Shown piece after piece: positions 23,537 through 33,574 of a stretch of 64,000 bases of DNA; position 1 is the stretch's first letter; each line of letters opens with the position of its first letter. The stretch spans positions 2,638,001 to 2,702,000 of the forward strand of contig NZ_CP038440.1 in the NCBI RefSeq assembly GCF_004683885.1, read 5' to 3'. Origin of the DNA: Brevundimonas sp. MF30-B (lineage in GTDB: Bacteria > Pseudomonadota > Alphaproteobacteria > Caulobacterales > Caulobacteraceae). A model generated the notes under the pieces. The model ran no database searches. It was not told the DNA's origin and saw only the letters and a list, made by a program, of their open reading frames with translations. Position numbers and translations under genes: made by a program.

Positions 23537-23550
23537 CGTCTGCTCCCTCG

Positions 23551-26500
23551 TCAGAACGTCTGTGAGACGTTGACGTACCAGTAGCGACCCCAAGGGCTGT
23601 GCACGGTTCCGCGGAAGCCGTTGTCGGCCAGCGGCGGACCCGAGTCCGTCAGGTCGCGCACGCCCAGACGGAGCCGCGTGTCGCTGGGGAATTCATAGTC
23701 CACATACGCGTTGTAGGTCTGGCGGGCGTCCACCTGCCAGGGGTCGCCCGACGCCCCAAGAAGGCTGGCCTGCTCGAAACCGCTGACATACTGGCTGGAG
23801 ACACCCGCGCGCCACGGGCCCTTGCGCCAAGTCAGGCTGCTGTTGACCCGCCATTCCGGCCGGCCGTTCTGTCCGATCAGCTGCGATGGGTCCGGCAGGG
23901 TCGTGCCGGCGTTGATCGTGCCATTGGCGCGTGCGGCGAACAGTTCGTTGACGATGTCGCCCGGGTCGCGAGTGAAGGTCTCCAGCTTGCTGGCGTTGAA
24001 GTTGACGATGAAGGTGCCCCAGGCCGTACGCCGCTTGGTCCAGTTGACCCCGAAGTCCATGCCGCTGACCGTCTGGGGCTGGAGGTTGATGAAGCGGTCG
24101 TTGATCGAAACCACCTCTCCCGCCGGGGTCAGGCCAGTGCCTTCGAACAGCAGGATGTCTTCGGGCGTCGGCGCTCGACGATTGACCAAGGGATTGGAGC
24201 CGCCCCCGACGCGGTTCAGATAGTCCAGCGCCAGAGCCGTCTGGGCGCCCAGCAGGCCGACGATTTTCTCCTGCTCGATCCGCCAGCGATCGACCGTGAT
24301 CGTCACCGAGCCGAACGAGTCGGGCAGGAAGTCAGGCTGGAAGACCAGGCCGTAGGAGCTGTTGGTGCTCTCTTCCGGCTCCAGATCCGGATTGCCGGCG
24401 ACAAGCAGGGAGGCGCTGGAGGTGTTCTGCGAGCACTGGGCGAAGTTGCTGATCCGGCCGGCGCGCAGGTCAGCCTCACAGCGCACATAGTCCACGCCGC
24501 TGGCCAGACGTCCGTACTGGGTGGCGTTGGTCTGCTCCAGGTTCGGGGCGCGGAAGCCCTGCGAATAGGAGCCGCGCAGCCGCACGCCAGGAACCAGGTC
24601 CCAGGCCACAGCGATCTTGGGCTTGGCCACCGAACCGAAGTCCGAATAGTGCTCGTAGCGTCCGGCCAGCTGCACATCCAGCTGATGAACGCCCCAGATG
24701 TTCATCTCCGGCGAAACCAGCGGCACGGCGAATTCGACATAGGCCGAGAACACGTCGCGGCTCCCTGAGGTGTCGGGGTTGGGGCTGACGGCCGAGACGT
24801 TCGACGGGTTGGTCGCGCCGGTCACCATGTCCACGAAGGTGTTGGTCCCGTCCAGATTGGCGTCGCGGTCGTCCTTCTGGGTCTCGTGACGCGCTTCCAG
24901 GCCCAGAGCCACCCCGACCGGTCCGCCCGGCAGGCTGAACAGATCGCCGCGCGAAACGCGGAAGTCGGCCATGGTGAGCGTGGTGCGCGACACCCGCTTC
25001 AGGTCGAAGACGATCGCATCGATCGCCGCCTGGCTGCTGGGTGAACAGTCGCCGTAGCTGGTCGTGGCGACGCAGCCGCCGCTGAAGGGGTTGTAAGCGT
25101 CGGGCGTGGACAGGGCCAACTGCTGCTGGAGCGCGGTCATGTTGATGTTGGGCGAGCTGTCCTCGGCCTCCGCCTCGGAATAGGTCAGGGCCGATTCCCA
25201 GTCCCAGCCGTTCCATTCGCCACGCAGCCCGCCCAGCAGGCGCGCCTGATAGTTGTCGACCTTGACCACCTGGAAGCCCGTGTCGACGAAGCGGTAGTTG
25301 GTCATCAGCACCGGCAGACCGGCGGCCGGCACGCCCGTCAGGCCCGGCAGACGGTTTGGATTGGCCTGACCGTTGGCGAAGGTCACCGGGCCGAAGGGGT
25401 TGTAGTAGTTGCTGGCCGGAATCCAGATCTGGTTCAGATTGACCACCGGCGGCTGAACCGCGCGGCTGCTGGCGGCGTAGTAGCCGATCTCGCCGAAGGC
25501 CTCGACGCCCGAGCCGAGGTCGTAACGCCCGGTCGCGAACAGATTGATGCGCTCGACCGAAGGCCTCACCGTCGTCTGATAGCGCGTATCGTAGCGCATC
25601 TCGCGGTTGGTGGTGTTGAAGTTGTGATTGCCGCTGGCGATGCAGATGTCATTGCCGACGCTGACGCCGCAGCCAAAGCTGGTCGGCTGATAGCGGAAGG
25701 CCCCGGCGGTGTTGGTCACCGCCACCCCGTTCGAGCGGATCACCGGCCGCGACCCCACCGACAGGCGCGCCCACGGCGTATGCGACGAACGGCCGTCGAG
25801 GGACTGCACACCCGCAAAGTCGGGATAGTCGGCGAACAGCGGGCGCAGGTCGTCGGAGCGGGTGAAGTCCTGATCCTCGGCCCACAAGGCGGTGCGGTTC
25901 GCATAGCTGGCGAACAGCGAGATATTGCCGCGGTCGAAGTTCTTGCCGGTGAACAGGTTGAACTCGGTGTCGCGCATCTGGGTGCCTTCGGCGCCGCCGT
26001 AGCGGGCGCTCACGCTCAAGCCGTCGATGTCGGTGCGCAGGACCGTATTGACCACGCCCGCCACGGCGTCAGCGCCATAGATGGCGGCCGCACCGTCCAG
26101 CAGGACCTCGAGCCGCTCCAGCCCCGACACCGGAATGGCGTTGGAATTGTAGCTCAGCACCGGCACCGTGCCGGTGTCCGACGTGCCCTGGCTGGTCGGG
26201 TGCTGGACCAGGCGGCGGCCGTTCAGCAGCACCAGGGTGTTGCCCACGCCCAGCGAGCGCAGATTGACCGAGTTCACATCGCCCCGCGCCGAGTTGGAGG
26301 TCTGCGGATTGTTGGCGCTGTCGAACAGAACGTCGCCCATCTGCGGGATGGTGCGCAGCAGCTCGTCGCCGGTCGTGGCGCCGGTGGCGTCGATCTGCTC
26401 GCGGTCGGCCACGACCACCGGCAGGGCGGCGGTGGTGCGCGCACCGCGGATGTTGGTGCCGACCACGACGATGTCCTCCACCGTCGTGGGCTGGTTCGGA

Positions 26501-26604
26501 TCGACCGGCGCGGTCTCAGGCTGGGCCTGGGCCAGGGCCGGCGCGGCCATCATCAGGACGGCGGCCGAGGTCGTGACGCCCCACAGGGCCTTGCGAATGT
26601 TCAT
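23551..26604 (-). CDS. TonB-dependent outer-membrane receptor
   Basis: A 1017-residue receptor with a signal peptide (to about residue 25, APALAQAQ), a plug domain (TVEDIVVVGTNIRGARTTAA onward, NTLVLLNGRRLV at about 125), and a 22-stranded barrel ending in YWYVNVSQTF. GGAGGA precedes the start. It lies 40 bases after dctA and 14 before the secreted hydrolase gene on the same strand. Such receptors import scarce large nutrients with energy from TonB. The adjacent dicarboxylate carrier and hydrolase suggest an organic-acid-containing compound, but the ligand is unknown. Confidence 0.94.
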   Translation of the reverse strand: MNIRKALWGVTTSAAVLMMAAPALAQAQPETAPVDPNQPTTVEDIVVVGTNIRGARTTAALPVVVADREQIDATGATTGDELLRTIPQMGDVLFDSANNPQTSNSARGDVNSVNLRSLGVGNTLVLLNGRRLVQHPTSQGTSDTGTVPVLSYNSNAIPVSGLERLEVLLDGAAAIYGADAVAGVVNTVLRTDIDGLSVSARYGGAEGTQMRDTEFNLFTGKNFDRGNISLFASYANRTALWAEDQDFTRSDDLRPLFADYPDFAGVQSLDGRSSHTPWARLSVGSRPVIRSNGVAVTNTAGAFRYQPTSFGCGVSVGNDICIASGNHNFNTTNREMRYDTRYQTTVRPSVERINLFATGRYDLGSGVEAFGEIGYYAASSRAVQPPVVNLNQIWIPASNYYNPFGPVTFANGQANPNRLPGLTGVPAAGLPVLMTNYRFVDTGFQVVKVDNYQARLLGGLRGEWNGWDWESALTYSEAEAEDSSPNINMTALQQQLALSTPDAYNPFSGGCVATTSYGDCSPSSQAAIDAIVFDLKRVSRTTLTMADFRVSRGDLFSLPGGPVGVALGLEARHETQKDDRDANLDGTNTFVDMVTGATNPSNVSAVSPNPDTSGSRDVFSAYVEFAVPLVSPEMNIWGVHQLDVQLAGRYEHYSDFGSVAKPKIAVAWDLVPGVRLRGSYSQGFRAPNLEQTNATQYGRLASGVDYVRCEADLRAGRISNFAQCSQNTSSASLLVAGNPDLEPEESTNSSYGLVFQPDFLPDSFGSVTITVDRWRIEQEKIVGLLGAQTALALDYLNRVGGGSNPLVNRRAPTPEDILLFEGTGLTPAGEVVSINDRFINLQPQTVSGMDFGVNWTKRRTAWGTFIVNFNASKLETFTRDPGDIVNELFAARANGTINAGTTLPDPSQLIGQNGRPEWRVNSSLTWRKGPWRAGVSSQYVSGFEQASLLGASGDPWQVDARQTYNAYVDYEFPSDTRLRLGVRDLTDSGPPLADNGFRGTVHSPWGRYWYVNVSQTF

Positions 26605-26644
26605 GGTGTCCTCCTCCCAGTCTTTTTCTTGTCTCTTGGGTTCG

Positions 26645-28006
26645 TCAGTCGGCGGTGATCGCCGTGTCGTCGCCCGGCCCGGCGGCCGGATCGGGTTGAG
26701 CCGCCAGGGGCTTGGGCCCCTTGGCCAGGGCCGCGCGCATCTGTTCGCGGTCCAGCTCGCCCTCCCAGCGCGCCACCACCAGGGTGGCGACGGCGTTGCC
26801 GATGAAGTTGGTCAGGGCCCGGCACTCGCTCATGAAGCGGTCGATGCCCAGGATCAGGGCCATGCCGGCCACCGGCACCGTCGGCACCACCGACAGGGTG
26901 GCCGCCAGGGTGATGAAGCCGGCGCCCGTGATGCCCGCCGCGCCCTTGGAGCTGAGCATGGCCACCAGCAGCAGCAGCACCTGCTGCTCCAGCGTCAGGG
27001 GAATGTTCAGCGCCTGGGCGATGAACAGGGCCGCCATGGTCATGTAGATGTTGGTGCCGTCCAGATTGAACGAATAGCCGGTGGGGACCACCAGGCCGAC
27101 GACCGACTTGGAGGCGCCCGCCTTCTCCATCTTGGAGATCAGGCTGGGAAGGGCCGCTTCGGAGCTGGAGGTGCCGAGCACCAGCAGCAGCTCCTCCTTC
27201 AGATAGCGGATCAGGGCGAAGATCGAGAAGCCGTTGAACCAGGCCACCAGGCCCAGGATGCCTAGCACGAAGATCAGCGAGGTCAGGTAGAAGGTGGCGA
27301 TCAGCGCCGCCAGATTGGCGATCGATGAAATGCCATAGGCTCCGATGGTGAAGGCAAAGGCGCCGAACGCCCCGATCGGCGCCGCCCGCATCAGGATGCC
27401 GACCAGCTTGAAGAAGGCGGCGCTGGCCGATTCCAGGAAGGTCAGCACCGGCTTGCCCATGTCGCCCACCATGGCCAAGGCGATGCCGAACAGAATCGAG
27501 ACGAACAGCACCTGAAGGATGTTGCCCGTCGAGAAGGCGCTGACGACCGTGTCGGGGATCACGCTCATCAGGAAGCCGACCATGGTCGTCTCGTGGGCGG
27601 CCTGGGCGTATTGCGCGACCGCGCCCGTGTCCAAGCTGGCCGGATCAATGTTCAGCCCCCGGCCGGGCTGGACCACATTGGCCACAATGAGTCCGACGAT
27701 CAGCGCCAGGGTCGAGAAGAACAGGAAATAGGCGAAGGCCTTGGCCGCCACCCGGCCGACACGGCCGATGTCGCGCATGCCGGCGATGCCGGTGACGATG
27801 GTCAGGAAGATCACCGGAGCGATGATCATCTTCACCAGCTTGATGAAGGCGTCGCCCAGCGGCTTCAGGCTCTCGCCGAACGTCGGATAGAAATGCCCGA
27901 TCAGCCCGCCCGCGATGATGGCCAGCACGACCTGGAAGTACAGCTGGGTGTAGAACGGTTTGCGCACGGGCGCGGCGCCGGCGGCTGCGGGGGGCGAGGC
28001 GATCAA
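26645..28006 (-). CDS. dctA: C4-dicarboxylate:cation symporter DctA
   Basis: A 453-residue member of the DAACS transporter family, which takes up malate, fumarate and succinate with protons or sodium. Many hydrophobic helices are visible. The serine-rich reentrant motif is seen in [20 protein letters not shown], then [20 protein letters not shown] and [18 protein letters not shown]. Upstream lies the shared region with the divergent dctB-dctD genes. Downstream are the TonB receptor and hydrolase. A cytosolic Ala/Pro-rich tail ends the protein. Confidence 0.93.
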   Translation of the reverse strand: MIASPPAAAGAAPVRKPFYTQLYFQVVLAIIAGGLIGHFYPTFGESLKPLGDAFIKLVKMIIAPVIFLTIVTGIAGMRDIGRVGRVAAKAFAYFLFFSTLALIVGLIVANVVQPGRGLNIDPASLDTGAVAQYAQAAHETTMVGFLMSVIPDTVVSAFSTGNILQVLFVSILFGIALAMVGDMGKPVLTFLESASAAFFKLVGILMRAAPIGAFGAFAFTIGAYGISSIANLAALIATFYLTSLIFVLGILGLVAWFNGFSIFALIRYLKEELLLVLGTSSSEAALPSLISKMEKAGASKSVVGLVVPTGYSFNLDGTNIYMTMAALFIAQALNIPLTLEQQVLLLLVAMLSSKGAAGITGAGFITLAATLSVVPTVPVAGMALILGIDRFMSECRALTNFIGNAVATLVVARWEGELDREQMRAALAKGPKPLAAQPDPAAGPGDDTAITAD

Positions 28007-28074
28007 GCTGTCACAGGCTCCGTTAGGCGAGCCGAGCTCGCGGTTTCCTCGTCGGCGCGCTCTGCGTCGCGTCC

Positions 28075-28090
28075 TGCGGCCACTCTGCCG
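28075..28090 (-). promoter_or_regulatory. Candidate sigma-54-type promoter of dctA
   Basis: Read on the minus strand the sequence is CGGCAGAGTGGCCGCA. It has the GG and GC elements of the -24/-12 promoter with the correct 10-base spacing (GGCA ... GCA). The start of transcription would be about 55-60 bases before dctA. Several other consensus positions are missed, so this is only a candidate. Confidence 0.4.
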
Positions 28091-28185
28091 TCACGCCAAG
28101 CCGACAACCATGTGTGCTAGGCGATATGCTAATGCATTGAAATAACGGATTTATTTATGCGACGCGCGTGGGCGCCTGGGCATTT

Positions 28186-28233
28186 CGTGCGGAATTTCGC
28201 CATGATCTCTGGCGTCGGCGTGCGATTTTTCGC
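28186..28233. promoter_or_regulatory. Two operator-like repeats 33 bp apart between dctA and dctB
   Basis: CGTGCGGAATTTCGC (28186-28200) and CGTGCGATTTTTCGC (28219-28233) are the same element, exactly 33 bases apart (three helical turns). The second is within a perfect inverted repeat, GTGCGA-TTTT-TCGCAC (28220-28235), and ends 9 bases before the dctB start. Spacing and dyad symmetry suggest a dimeric regulator binding two sites cooperatively, with DctD the obvious candidate. They are about 180-230 bases upstream of dctA. Confidence 0.65.
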
Positions 28234-28244
28234 ACAAATGGCGA

Positions 28245-30059
28245 ATGGGCATCCGGGTTAGAGGTCGAGTCGCAGAATGGGGGCTTTACGCCCTGGCCGC
28301 CCTGGCGCTCGCCGTCGCGGCGGCGGCGGGCGCGGGGGAAGCGGCGCGGCGTCAGGCCCAGGCCGAACTGGCCCGTCAGGCGCAGGCCGGGGCGCTGCTG
28401 CACGCCGCCGTGCTGCGCAGCGAGCTGGACAAGCAGCGCTCCCTTCCGCTGGTGCTGGCGACCGACGCCGACGTCGCGCGGCTGCTGTCGGACGGCGGCG
28501 ACGCCGAAGCCATCAATGCGCGGCTTGAGACCCTGGCCGATCAGGCGCGCGCGGCCGCCGTCTATGTCATCGACGCGCAGGGGATCACCCGCGCCGCCAG
28601 CAACTGGCGCCGACCCGACAGTTTCGTCGGCGCCGACTACGGCTTCAGGCCCTATTTCGTCGGCGCGGTGCGCGACGGCTCTGCCGAGTTCTTCGCCCTG
28701 GGCACCGTCAGCGGACGACCCGGCCTGTATCTCTCCCGCCGCGTGGTCGAGCCGGGCGGGCGCGTGCTGGGCGTCGTCGTGGTCAAGGTCGAGTTCGACG
28801 CCCTGGAGGCTGAGTGGCGGGCCTCGGGCGAACCGGCCTGGGTGGCGGACCCCGGCGGCGTGGTGCTGATCACCAGCATGCCGGACTGGCGCTTCCGCAC
28901 GCTGGGACCGCTGGACGAGGCGCGGCGCCGCCTGACCTTGATCGACCAGACCCTGTCGCCCGAGGCGCTGCGCCCCCTGCCCTTTCGCACGCCCCCGGGG
29001 CCCGAGCCGGCCCTGATGCGCGCGACGATCCAGGGCGGCTCCGGTCCCTGGATGCACGCCGAGACCGGCACAGCCACGCCCGGCTGGACCTTGCACCTCC
29101 TGGCGCCGTCGCGCGGCGCCATCGAATCGGCGGTGGCCCTGTGGCGTACGGTGGCGGTGCTGCTGGTCGCGCTTCTGGCCGGGATCGGCGCCCTGATGAT
29201 CCGCAGTCGCCAGCAGGCCCAGGAAAAGACCCGGCGCGAGGAGGCTCAGCGCCTAGATCTGGAGCGGCGCATCGCCGACCGCACCGCCGCGCTGCGCCAG
29301 GCCAACGCCGCCCTCAGCGCCGAGATCGACGAGCGCCGCCGCGCCGAGGCCAGCCGCGAATTGCTGCGCGACGAACTGGTGCAGGCCAGCAAGCTGGCCG
29401 CCCTGGGTCAGATCGTCGCCGGCGTGGCGCACGAGATCAATCAGCCGGTCGCCGCCATCATGACCCAGGCCGAAACGACCGAGGCCTATCTGGAGCGCGG
29501 CGAGCCCGCGCCCGCCCGTCGCGCCCTGGCCCGCATCGGCGAACTGACGGCGCGGATCGGCGCGATCACCGAGGCGCTTCGGGTCTTCTCGCGCAAGTCT
29601 GAACCACGTCTCGCGGCGGTCGATCTGAAGGAGGCGGTGGACGGCGCCCTGCTGCTGGTCGGCGGACGCCTGCGCCAGGGCGGGGTGGCGCTGACGTTGC
29701 AGGGACTGGAGCCCGGCCTGCGCGTCCAGGCCGACAAGTTCAGGCTTGAACAGGTCGTGGTCAACCTGGCCAAGAACGCCGCCGAGGCGATGCAGGGCCG
29801 GCCGCTGCCCACGCTGATCCTGGCCGCGAAACGCGCCGGCGACTGGATCGAACTACGGGTGACGGACACCGGGCCGGGGCTGGACGCGGCGATCCGCGAG
29901 CAGTTGTTCACTCCCTTTGTCACCAGCAAGTCCAACGGCCTGGGGCTGGGGCTGGTGATCTGCCGCGACATCATCGCCGGCTTCGGCGGCCAGCTGGATC
30001 TGGCGGAGTCGGGCGGCGACGGCGCGGTCTTCGTCATCCGCCTTAAGGCGGCGACATGA
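28245..30059 (+). CDS. dctB: C4-dicarboxylate sensor histidine kinase DctB
   Basis: A 604-residue sensor kinase. A first membrane helix at about residues 13-30 and a second near 295-317 flank a periplasmic sensor domain of the PAS-like dCACHE type (VYVIDAQGITRAASNWRRPD, PGLYLSRRVVEPGG). A short coiled-coil follows. The histidine is in VAGVAHEINQPVAAIMTQ (about 396), and the ATPase boxes are NLAKNAAEAM, DTGPGLDAAI and GLGLGLVICRDI. This is the DctB layout. The gene is followed 7 bases later by dctD. Ligand specificity for C4 acids is assumed from dctA next to it. Confidence 0.9.
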   Translation: MGIRVRGRVAEWGLYALAALALAVAAAAGAGEAARRQAQAELARQAQAGALLHAAVLRSELDKQRSLPLVLATDADVARLLSDGGDAEAINARLETLADQARAAAVYVIDAQGITRAASNWRRPDSFVGADYGFRPYFVGAVRDGSAEFFALGTVSGRPGLYLSRRVVEPGGRVLGVVVVKVEFDALEAEWRASGEPAWVADPGGVVLITSMPDWRFRTLGPLDEARRRLTLIDQTLSPEALRPLPFRTPPGPEPALMRATIQGGSGPWMHAETGTATPGWTLHLLAPSRGAIESAVALWRTVAVLLVALLAGIGALMIRSRQQAQEKTRREEAQRLDLERRIADRTAALRQANAALSAEIDERRRAEASRELLRDELVQASKLAALGQIVAGVAHEINQPVAAIMTQAETTEAYLERGEPAPARRALARIGELTARIGAITEALRVFSRKSEPRLAAVDLKEAVDGALLLVGGRLRQGGVALTLQGLEPGLRVQADKFRLEQVVVNLAKNAAEAMQGRPLPTLILAAKRAGDWIELRVTDTGPGLDAAIREQLFTPFVTSKSNGLGLGLVICRDIIAGFGGQLDLAESGGDGAVFVIRLKAAT

Positions 30060-30066
30060 GGGCCGC

Positions 30067-31413
30067 GTGATGCAGTTTCCCGCCCTCCACGCTGTCGCCC
30101 TGATCGAGGACGACGTCGACTTCCGCGAAGCCCTGGTCGAGCGGCTGACGCTGGAAGGCCTGGACGTGCGCGCCTTCGCCTCGGCCGAGGCGGGGCTGAA
30201 AGGCGTCGAGCCCGACTTTCCCGGCGTGGTCGTCACCGATCTGCGGATGCCGCACATGGACGGCCGCCAGTTGCTGGACCGGCTGCAGGCGGACGATCCC
30301 GCCCTGCCGGTCATCCTGATCACCGGCCACGGCGACGTCGCCGATGCGGTCGCCGCCATGCGCGCCGGCGCTTACGATTTCGTGGCCAAGCCCTTCCCGT
30401 TCGAGCGTCTGATGGACAGCCTGCGTCGGGCGCTGGAGAAGCGGGCCCTGGTGCTGGACAATCGACGTCTGGCGGTCCTGGCCGCCGACGGGGCGGTCGA
30501 GACCCCCTTGATGGGCGACAGCGCGGTCATCCGCCAGCTGCGCGCCACCCTGGCCCAGATCGCCGACGCCCGCATGGATGTGCTGATCGAGGGCGAAACC
30601 GGGGTGGGCAAGGAGTCCGTGGCCCGCTCGCTGCACAATGCGGGACGCCGCCGCCCCCATCCCTTCGTCGCGGTGAACTGCGGCGCCCTGCCTGAAGGTC
30701 TGATCGAGAGCGAGATGTTCGGCCACGAGCTGGGGGCCTTCGCCGGCGCCCTGCGCCGCCGCATCGGCCACGTCGAGCGCGCCCACAACGGCTCGCTGTT
30801 CCTGGACCAGATCGAAAGCATGCCGCTGGACGTGCAGGTCAAGATGTTGCGCGTGGTCGAAGAGCGCGAGATCCAGCCCATCGGCGCCGGCGAGCCGCGC
30901 GTGCTGGACCTGCGCATCCTGGCCTCTGCGCGCGGCGACCTGAGCCAGGCGGTTCAGGACGGGGCGTTCCGCGAAGACCTGTACTATCGCCTGAACGTGG
31001 TGCGCCTGCGCGTGCCGCCCCTCAGGGAGCGGCGCGAGGACATCCCCCTGCTGTTCGCCCGTTTGCTGGAGCGCGCGGGCGCCGAGGCCGAGCAACGACC
31101 TGTCCTGACCGACCGGGCGCGCCGTCACCTGATCGAGCACGACTGGCCGGGCAACATCCGCGAACTGGCCCACTACGCCCAGCGCTTCACCCTGGGCCTG
31201 GAAGACGAGCCCGCCGCATCGGTCGCCCCCGACGACGGCCTGGGCTTGTCGGATCGCGTCGCCCGCTTCGAGGCCGAGGTGCTGCGCGAGACGCTGCAAG
31301 CCTGCGGCGGCGACATCCCCGCCGTACTGGATCGCCTGCGCCTGCCGCGCAAGACCCTGTACGACAAACTGGCCCGCCACGGCCTGAAGCCAGCCGATTT
31401 TCGCCTCGACTGA
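30067..31413 (+). CDS. dctD: DctD-like sigma-54-type response regulator with altered motifs
   Basis: A 448-residue response regulator. The receiver domain has the phosphoacceptor Asp58 (VVVTDLRMP) and Lys108 ([10 protein letters not shown]). The AAA+ domain has Walker [10 protein letters not shown] (about 176-184) and [10 protein letters not shown]. The C-terminus has a Fis-like helix-turn-helix. Two features are off: the loop normally reading GAFTGA is GAFAGA (223-228), and the Walker B Asp-Glu is Asp-Gln (LFLDQIE, 244-250). The Thr contacts sigma-54 and the Glu is needed for ATP hydrolysis in studied relatives. The protein might therefore act differently, as a repressor or a sigma-70 activator, or might be adapted. 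It is paired with dctB. Confidence 0.88.
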   Translation: MMQFPALHAVALIEDDVDFREALVERLTLEGLDVRAFASAEAGLKGVEPDFPGVVVTDLRMPHMDGRQLLDRLQADDPALPVILITGHGDVADAVAAMRAGAYDFVAKPFPFERLMDSLRRALEKRALVLDNRRLAVLAADGAVETPLMGDSAVIRQLRATLAQIADARMDVLIEGETGVGKESVARSLHNAGRRRPHPFVAVNCGALPEGLIESEMFGHELGAFAGALRRRIGHVERAHNGSLFLDQIESMPLDVQVKMLRVVEEREIQPIGAGEPRVLDLRILASARGDLSQAVQDGAFREDLYYRLNVVRLRVPPLRERREDIPLLFARLLERAGAEAEQRPVLTDRARRHLIEHDWPGNIRELAHYAQRFTLGLEDEPAASVAPDDGLGLSDRVARFEAEVLRETLQACGGDIPAVLDRLRLPRKTLYDKLARHGLKPADFRLD

Positions 31414-31481
31414 GCAAGGGCGCTGGACCTGACAGCGCGGCTGATGTTGGCTTGGCCAGTAGTTTGATCGAAGGAGCGCCC

Positions 31482-33419
31482 ATGCCCCCCGAGCGTGAAA
31501 TCTATCCCGTCGATCCGGCGATCGCGGCGGGGGCGCACATGGACCGCGACGCCTATCAGACCGCCCGCAAGGCGGCGCGCGAGACGCCCGAGGCCTTCTG
31601 GGCCGAGAAGGCCCGGCGGCTGGACTGGATCACGCCGCCGACCAGGATCAAGGACGTCTCCTTCGACAAGGCCGACTTCCACATCCGCTGGTTCGAGGAC
31701 GGCGTGCTGAACGTCTCGGCCAACTGCATCGACCGCCACCTGCCCCAGCGCCGCGACGAGACCGCCATAGTCTGGGAGGGCGACGATCCCGCCGACAGCC
31801 GACGCATCACCTATGGCGAACTGCACGCCGAGGTCTGCCGCATGGCCAATGTCATGAAGGCCCATGGGGTGAAGAAGGGCGACCGCGTCACCCTGTATCT
31901 GCCGATGATCCCGGAGGCGGCCTACGCCATGCTGGCCTGCGCGCGGATCGGCGCGGTGCATTCGGTCGTGTTCGGCGGCTTCTCGCACGACAGCCTGTGC
32001 GGGCGGATCGAGGACTGCCAGTCGCGCCTGGTCATCACCGCCGACGAGGGGCTGCGCGGCGGCAAGACCATTCCGCTGAAGGCCAATGTCGATGCGGCTC
32101 TGGAAAAGGTTTCGGTGGACACCGTCCTGGTCATCCGGCGCACCGGCGCGGACGTGCCGATGATAGGGGGCCGAGACGTCGACTATTCCGCCGCCGCCGC
32201 CAAGGTCGAGGCCGACTGCCCGCCCGAGCCGATGAACGCCGAGGATCCGCTGTTCATCCTCTACACTTCGGGCTCGACGGGCAAACCCAAGGGGGTGCTG
32301 CACACCACCGGCGGCTATCTGTTCTGGGCGTCATGGACGCACGAGATCGTCTTCGACCACCGCGCGGGCGAGCTGTTCTGGTGCACCGCCGACGTGGGCT
32401 GGGTGACGGGCCACAGCTATGTCGTCTATGGCCCGCTGGCCAACGGCGGGGCGACGCTCATGTTCGAGGGCGTGCCCAACTATCCGACCGTCAGCCGCTT
32501 CTGGCAGGTGGTGGACAAGCACAAGGTCGATGTCTTCTACACCGCACCCACGGCCCTGCGCGCCCTGATGCGCGAGGGCGACGCCCCGGTGCGCGAGACC
32601 AGCCGCCAGTCGCTGCGTCTGCTGGGCACGGTGGGCGAACCGATCAATCCCGAGGCCTGGCGCTGGTATCACGAGGTGGTGGGCGACGGCCGCCTGCCCA
32701 TCGTCGACACCTGGTGGCAGACCGAGACGGGCGGCATCCTGGTCTCGCCCCTGCCGGGCGCGACGGACCTGAAACCCGGATCGGCGACCAAGCCCCTGCC
32801 GGGGGTCGAGCTTCAGCTGGTCGACGCCGAGGGCCAGGTGCTGGACCGGGCGGCGTCCGGCAATCTGGTCATCACCGACAGCTGGCCCGGCCAGATGCGC
32901 ACCGTCTATGGCGATCCGCAGCGCTTCTTTGACACCTATTTCTCGACCTATCCGGGTAAGTATTTCACCGGCGACGGCTGTCGCCGCGACGCGGACGGCT
33001 ACTACTGGATCACCGGCCGGGTGGACGACGTCATCAATGTGTCGGGCCATCGCATGGGCACCGCCGAGGTCGAGAGCGCCCTGGTGCTGCACGACGACGT
33101 GGCCGAGGCGGCGGTCGTCGGCTTCCCTCACGACATCAAGGGCCAGGGCATCTACGCCTATGTCACCCTCAACGCCGGGGTCGAGCCGAACGAGGACCTG
33201 CGTAAGGCCCTGGTCGCCCATGTGCGCAAGGAGATCGGGCCGATCGCAGCGCCCGACGTGATCCAGTGGGCGCCGGGCCTGCCAAAGACGCGGTCGGGCA
33301 AGATCATGCGCCGGATTCTGCGCAAGATCGCCGAAAACGACATCGGCGCCCTGGGCGACACCTCCACCCTGGCCGACCCCGCGGTCGTCGACGATCTGGT
33401 GCGAAACCGGGCGAGCTGA
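31482..33419 (+). CDS. acs: Acetyl-CoA synthetase (AMP-forming)
   Basis: A 645-residue member of the acyl-adenylate family. It activates acetate (and often propionate) to the CoA thioester. The ATP-binding motif is [11 protein letters not shown], followed by [23 protein letters not shown] and [10 protein letters not shown]. The C-terminal domain has the acetylatable Lys in [27 protein letters not shown] precedes ATG 31482; the frame opens ten codons earlier. It lies 68 bases after dctD. A separate promoter or read-through from dctBD is possible. Confidence 0.96.
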   Translation: MPPEREIYPVDPAIAAGAHMDRDAYQTARKAARETPEAFWAEKARRLDWITPPTRIKDVSFDKADFHIRWFEDGVLNVSANCIDRHLPQRRDETAIVWEGDDPADSRRITYGELHAEVCRMANVMKAHGVKKGDRVTLYLPMIPEAAYAMLACARIGAVHSVVFGGFSHDSLCGRIEDCQSRLVITADEGLRGGKTIPLKANVDAALEKVSVDTVLVIRRTGADVPMIGGRDVDYSAAAAKVEADCPPEPMNAEDPLFILYTSGSTGKPKGVLHTTGGYLFWASWTHEIVFDHRAGELFWCTADVGWVTGHSYVVYGPLANGGATLMFEGVPNYPTVSRFWQVVDKHKVDVFYTAPTALRALMREGDAPVRETSRQSLRLLGTVGEPINPEAWRWYHEVVGDGRLPIVDTWWQTETGGILVSPLPGATDLKPGSATKPLPGVELQLVDAEGQVLDRAASGNLVITDSWPGQMRTVYGDPQRFFDTYFSTYPGKYFTGDGCRRDADGYYWITGRVDDVINVSGHRMGTAEVESALVLHDDVAEAAVVGFPHDIKGQGIYAYVTLNAGVEPNEDLRKALVAHVRKEIGPIAAPDVIQWAPGLPKTRSGKIMRRILRKIAENDIGALGDTSTLADPAVVDDLVRNRAS

Positions 33420-33574
33420 CGCCGCCTGCGACAAAGTTTCAGCCCAAGAGCGCGATTATCACGAAAATTCAATGTGCGCCGCGCGGCGCCTGCGGTTAAG
33501 GTGCAGCTGAAGCCACCGTCGCGTTCGCGCGGCCCGGCCTCTCCTTCATTTCTTATCGGAGATCGCCCCGCCGC

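Noticed and set aside
33476..33490. 14-base palindrome GCGCCGCGCGGCGC between acs and mrpA
   Set aside because: High GC makes such palindromes common; there is no T-run or other signal to call it a terminator or operator.
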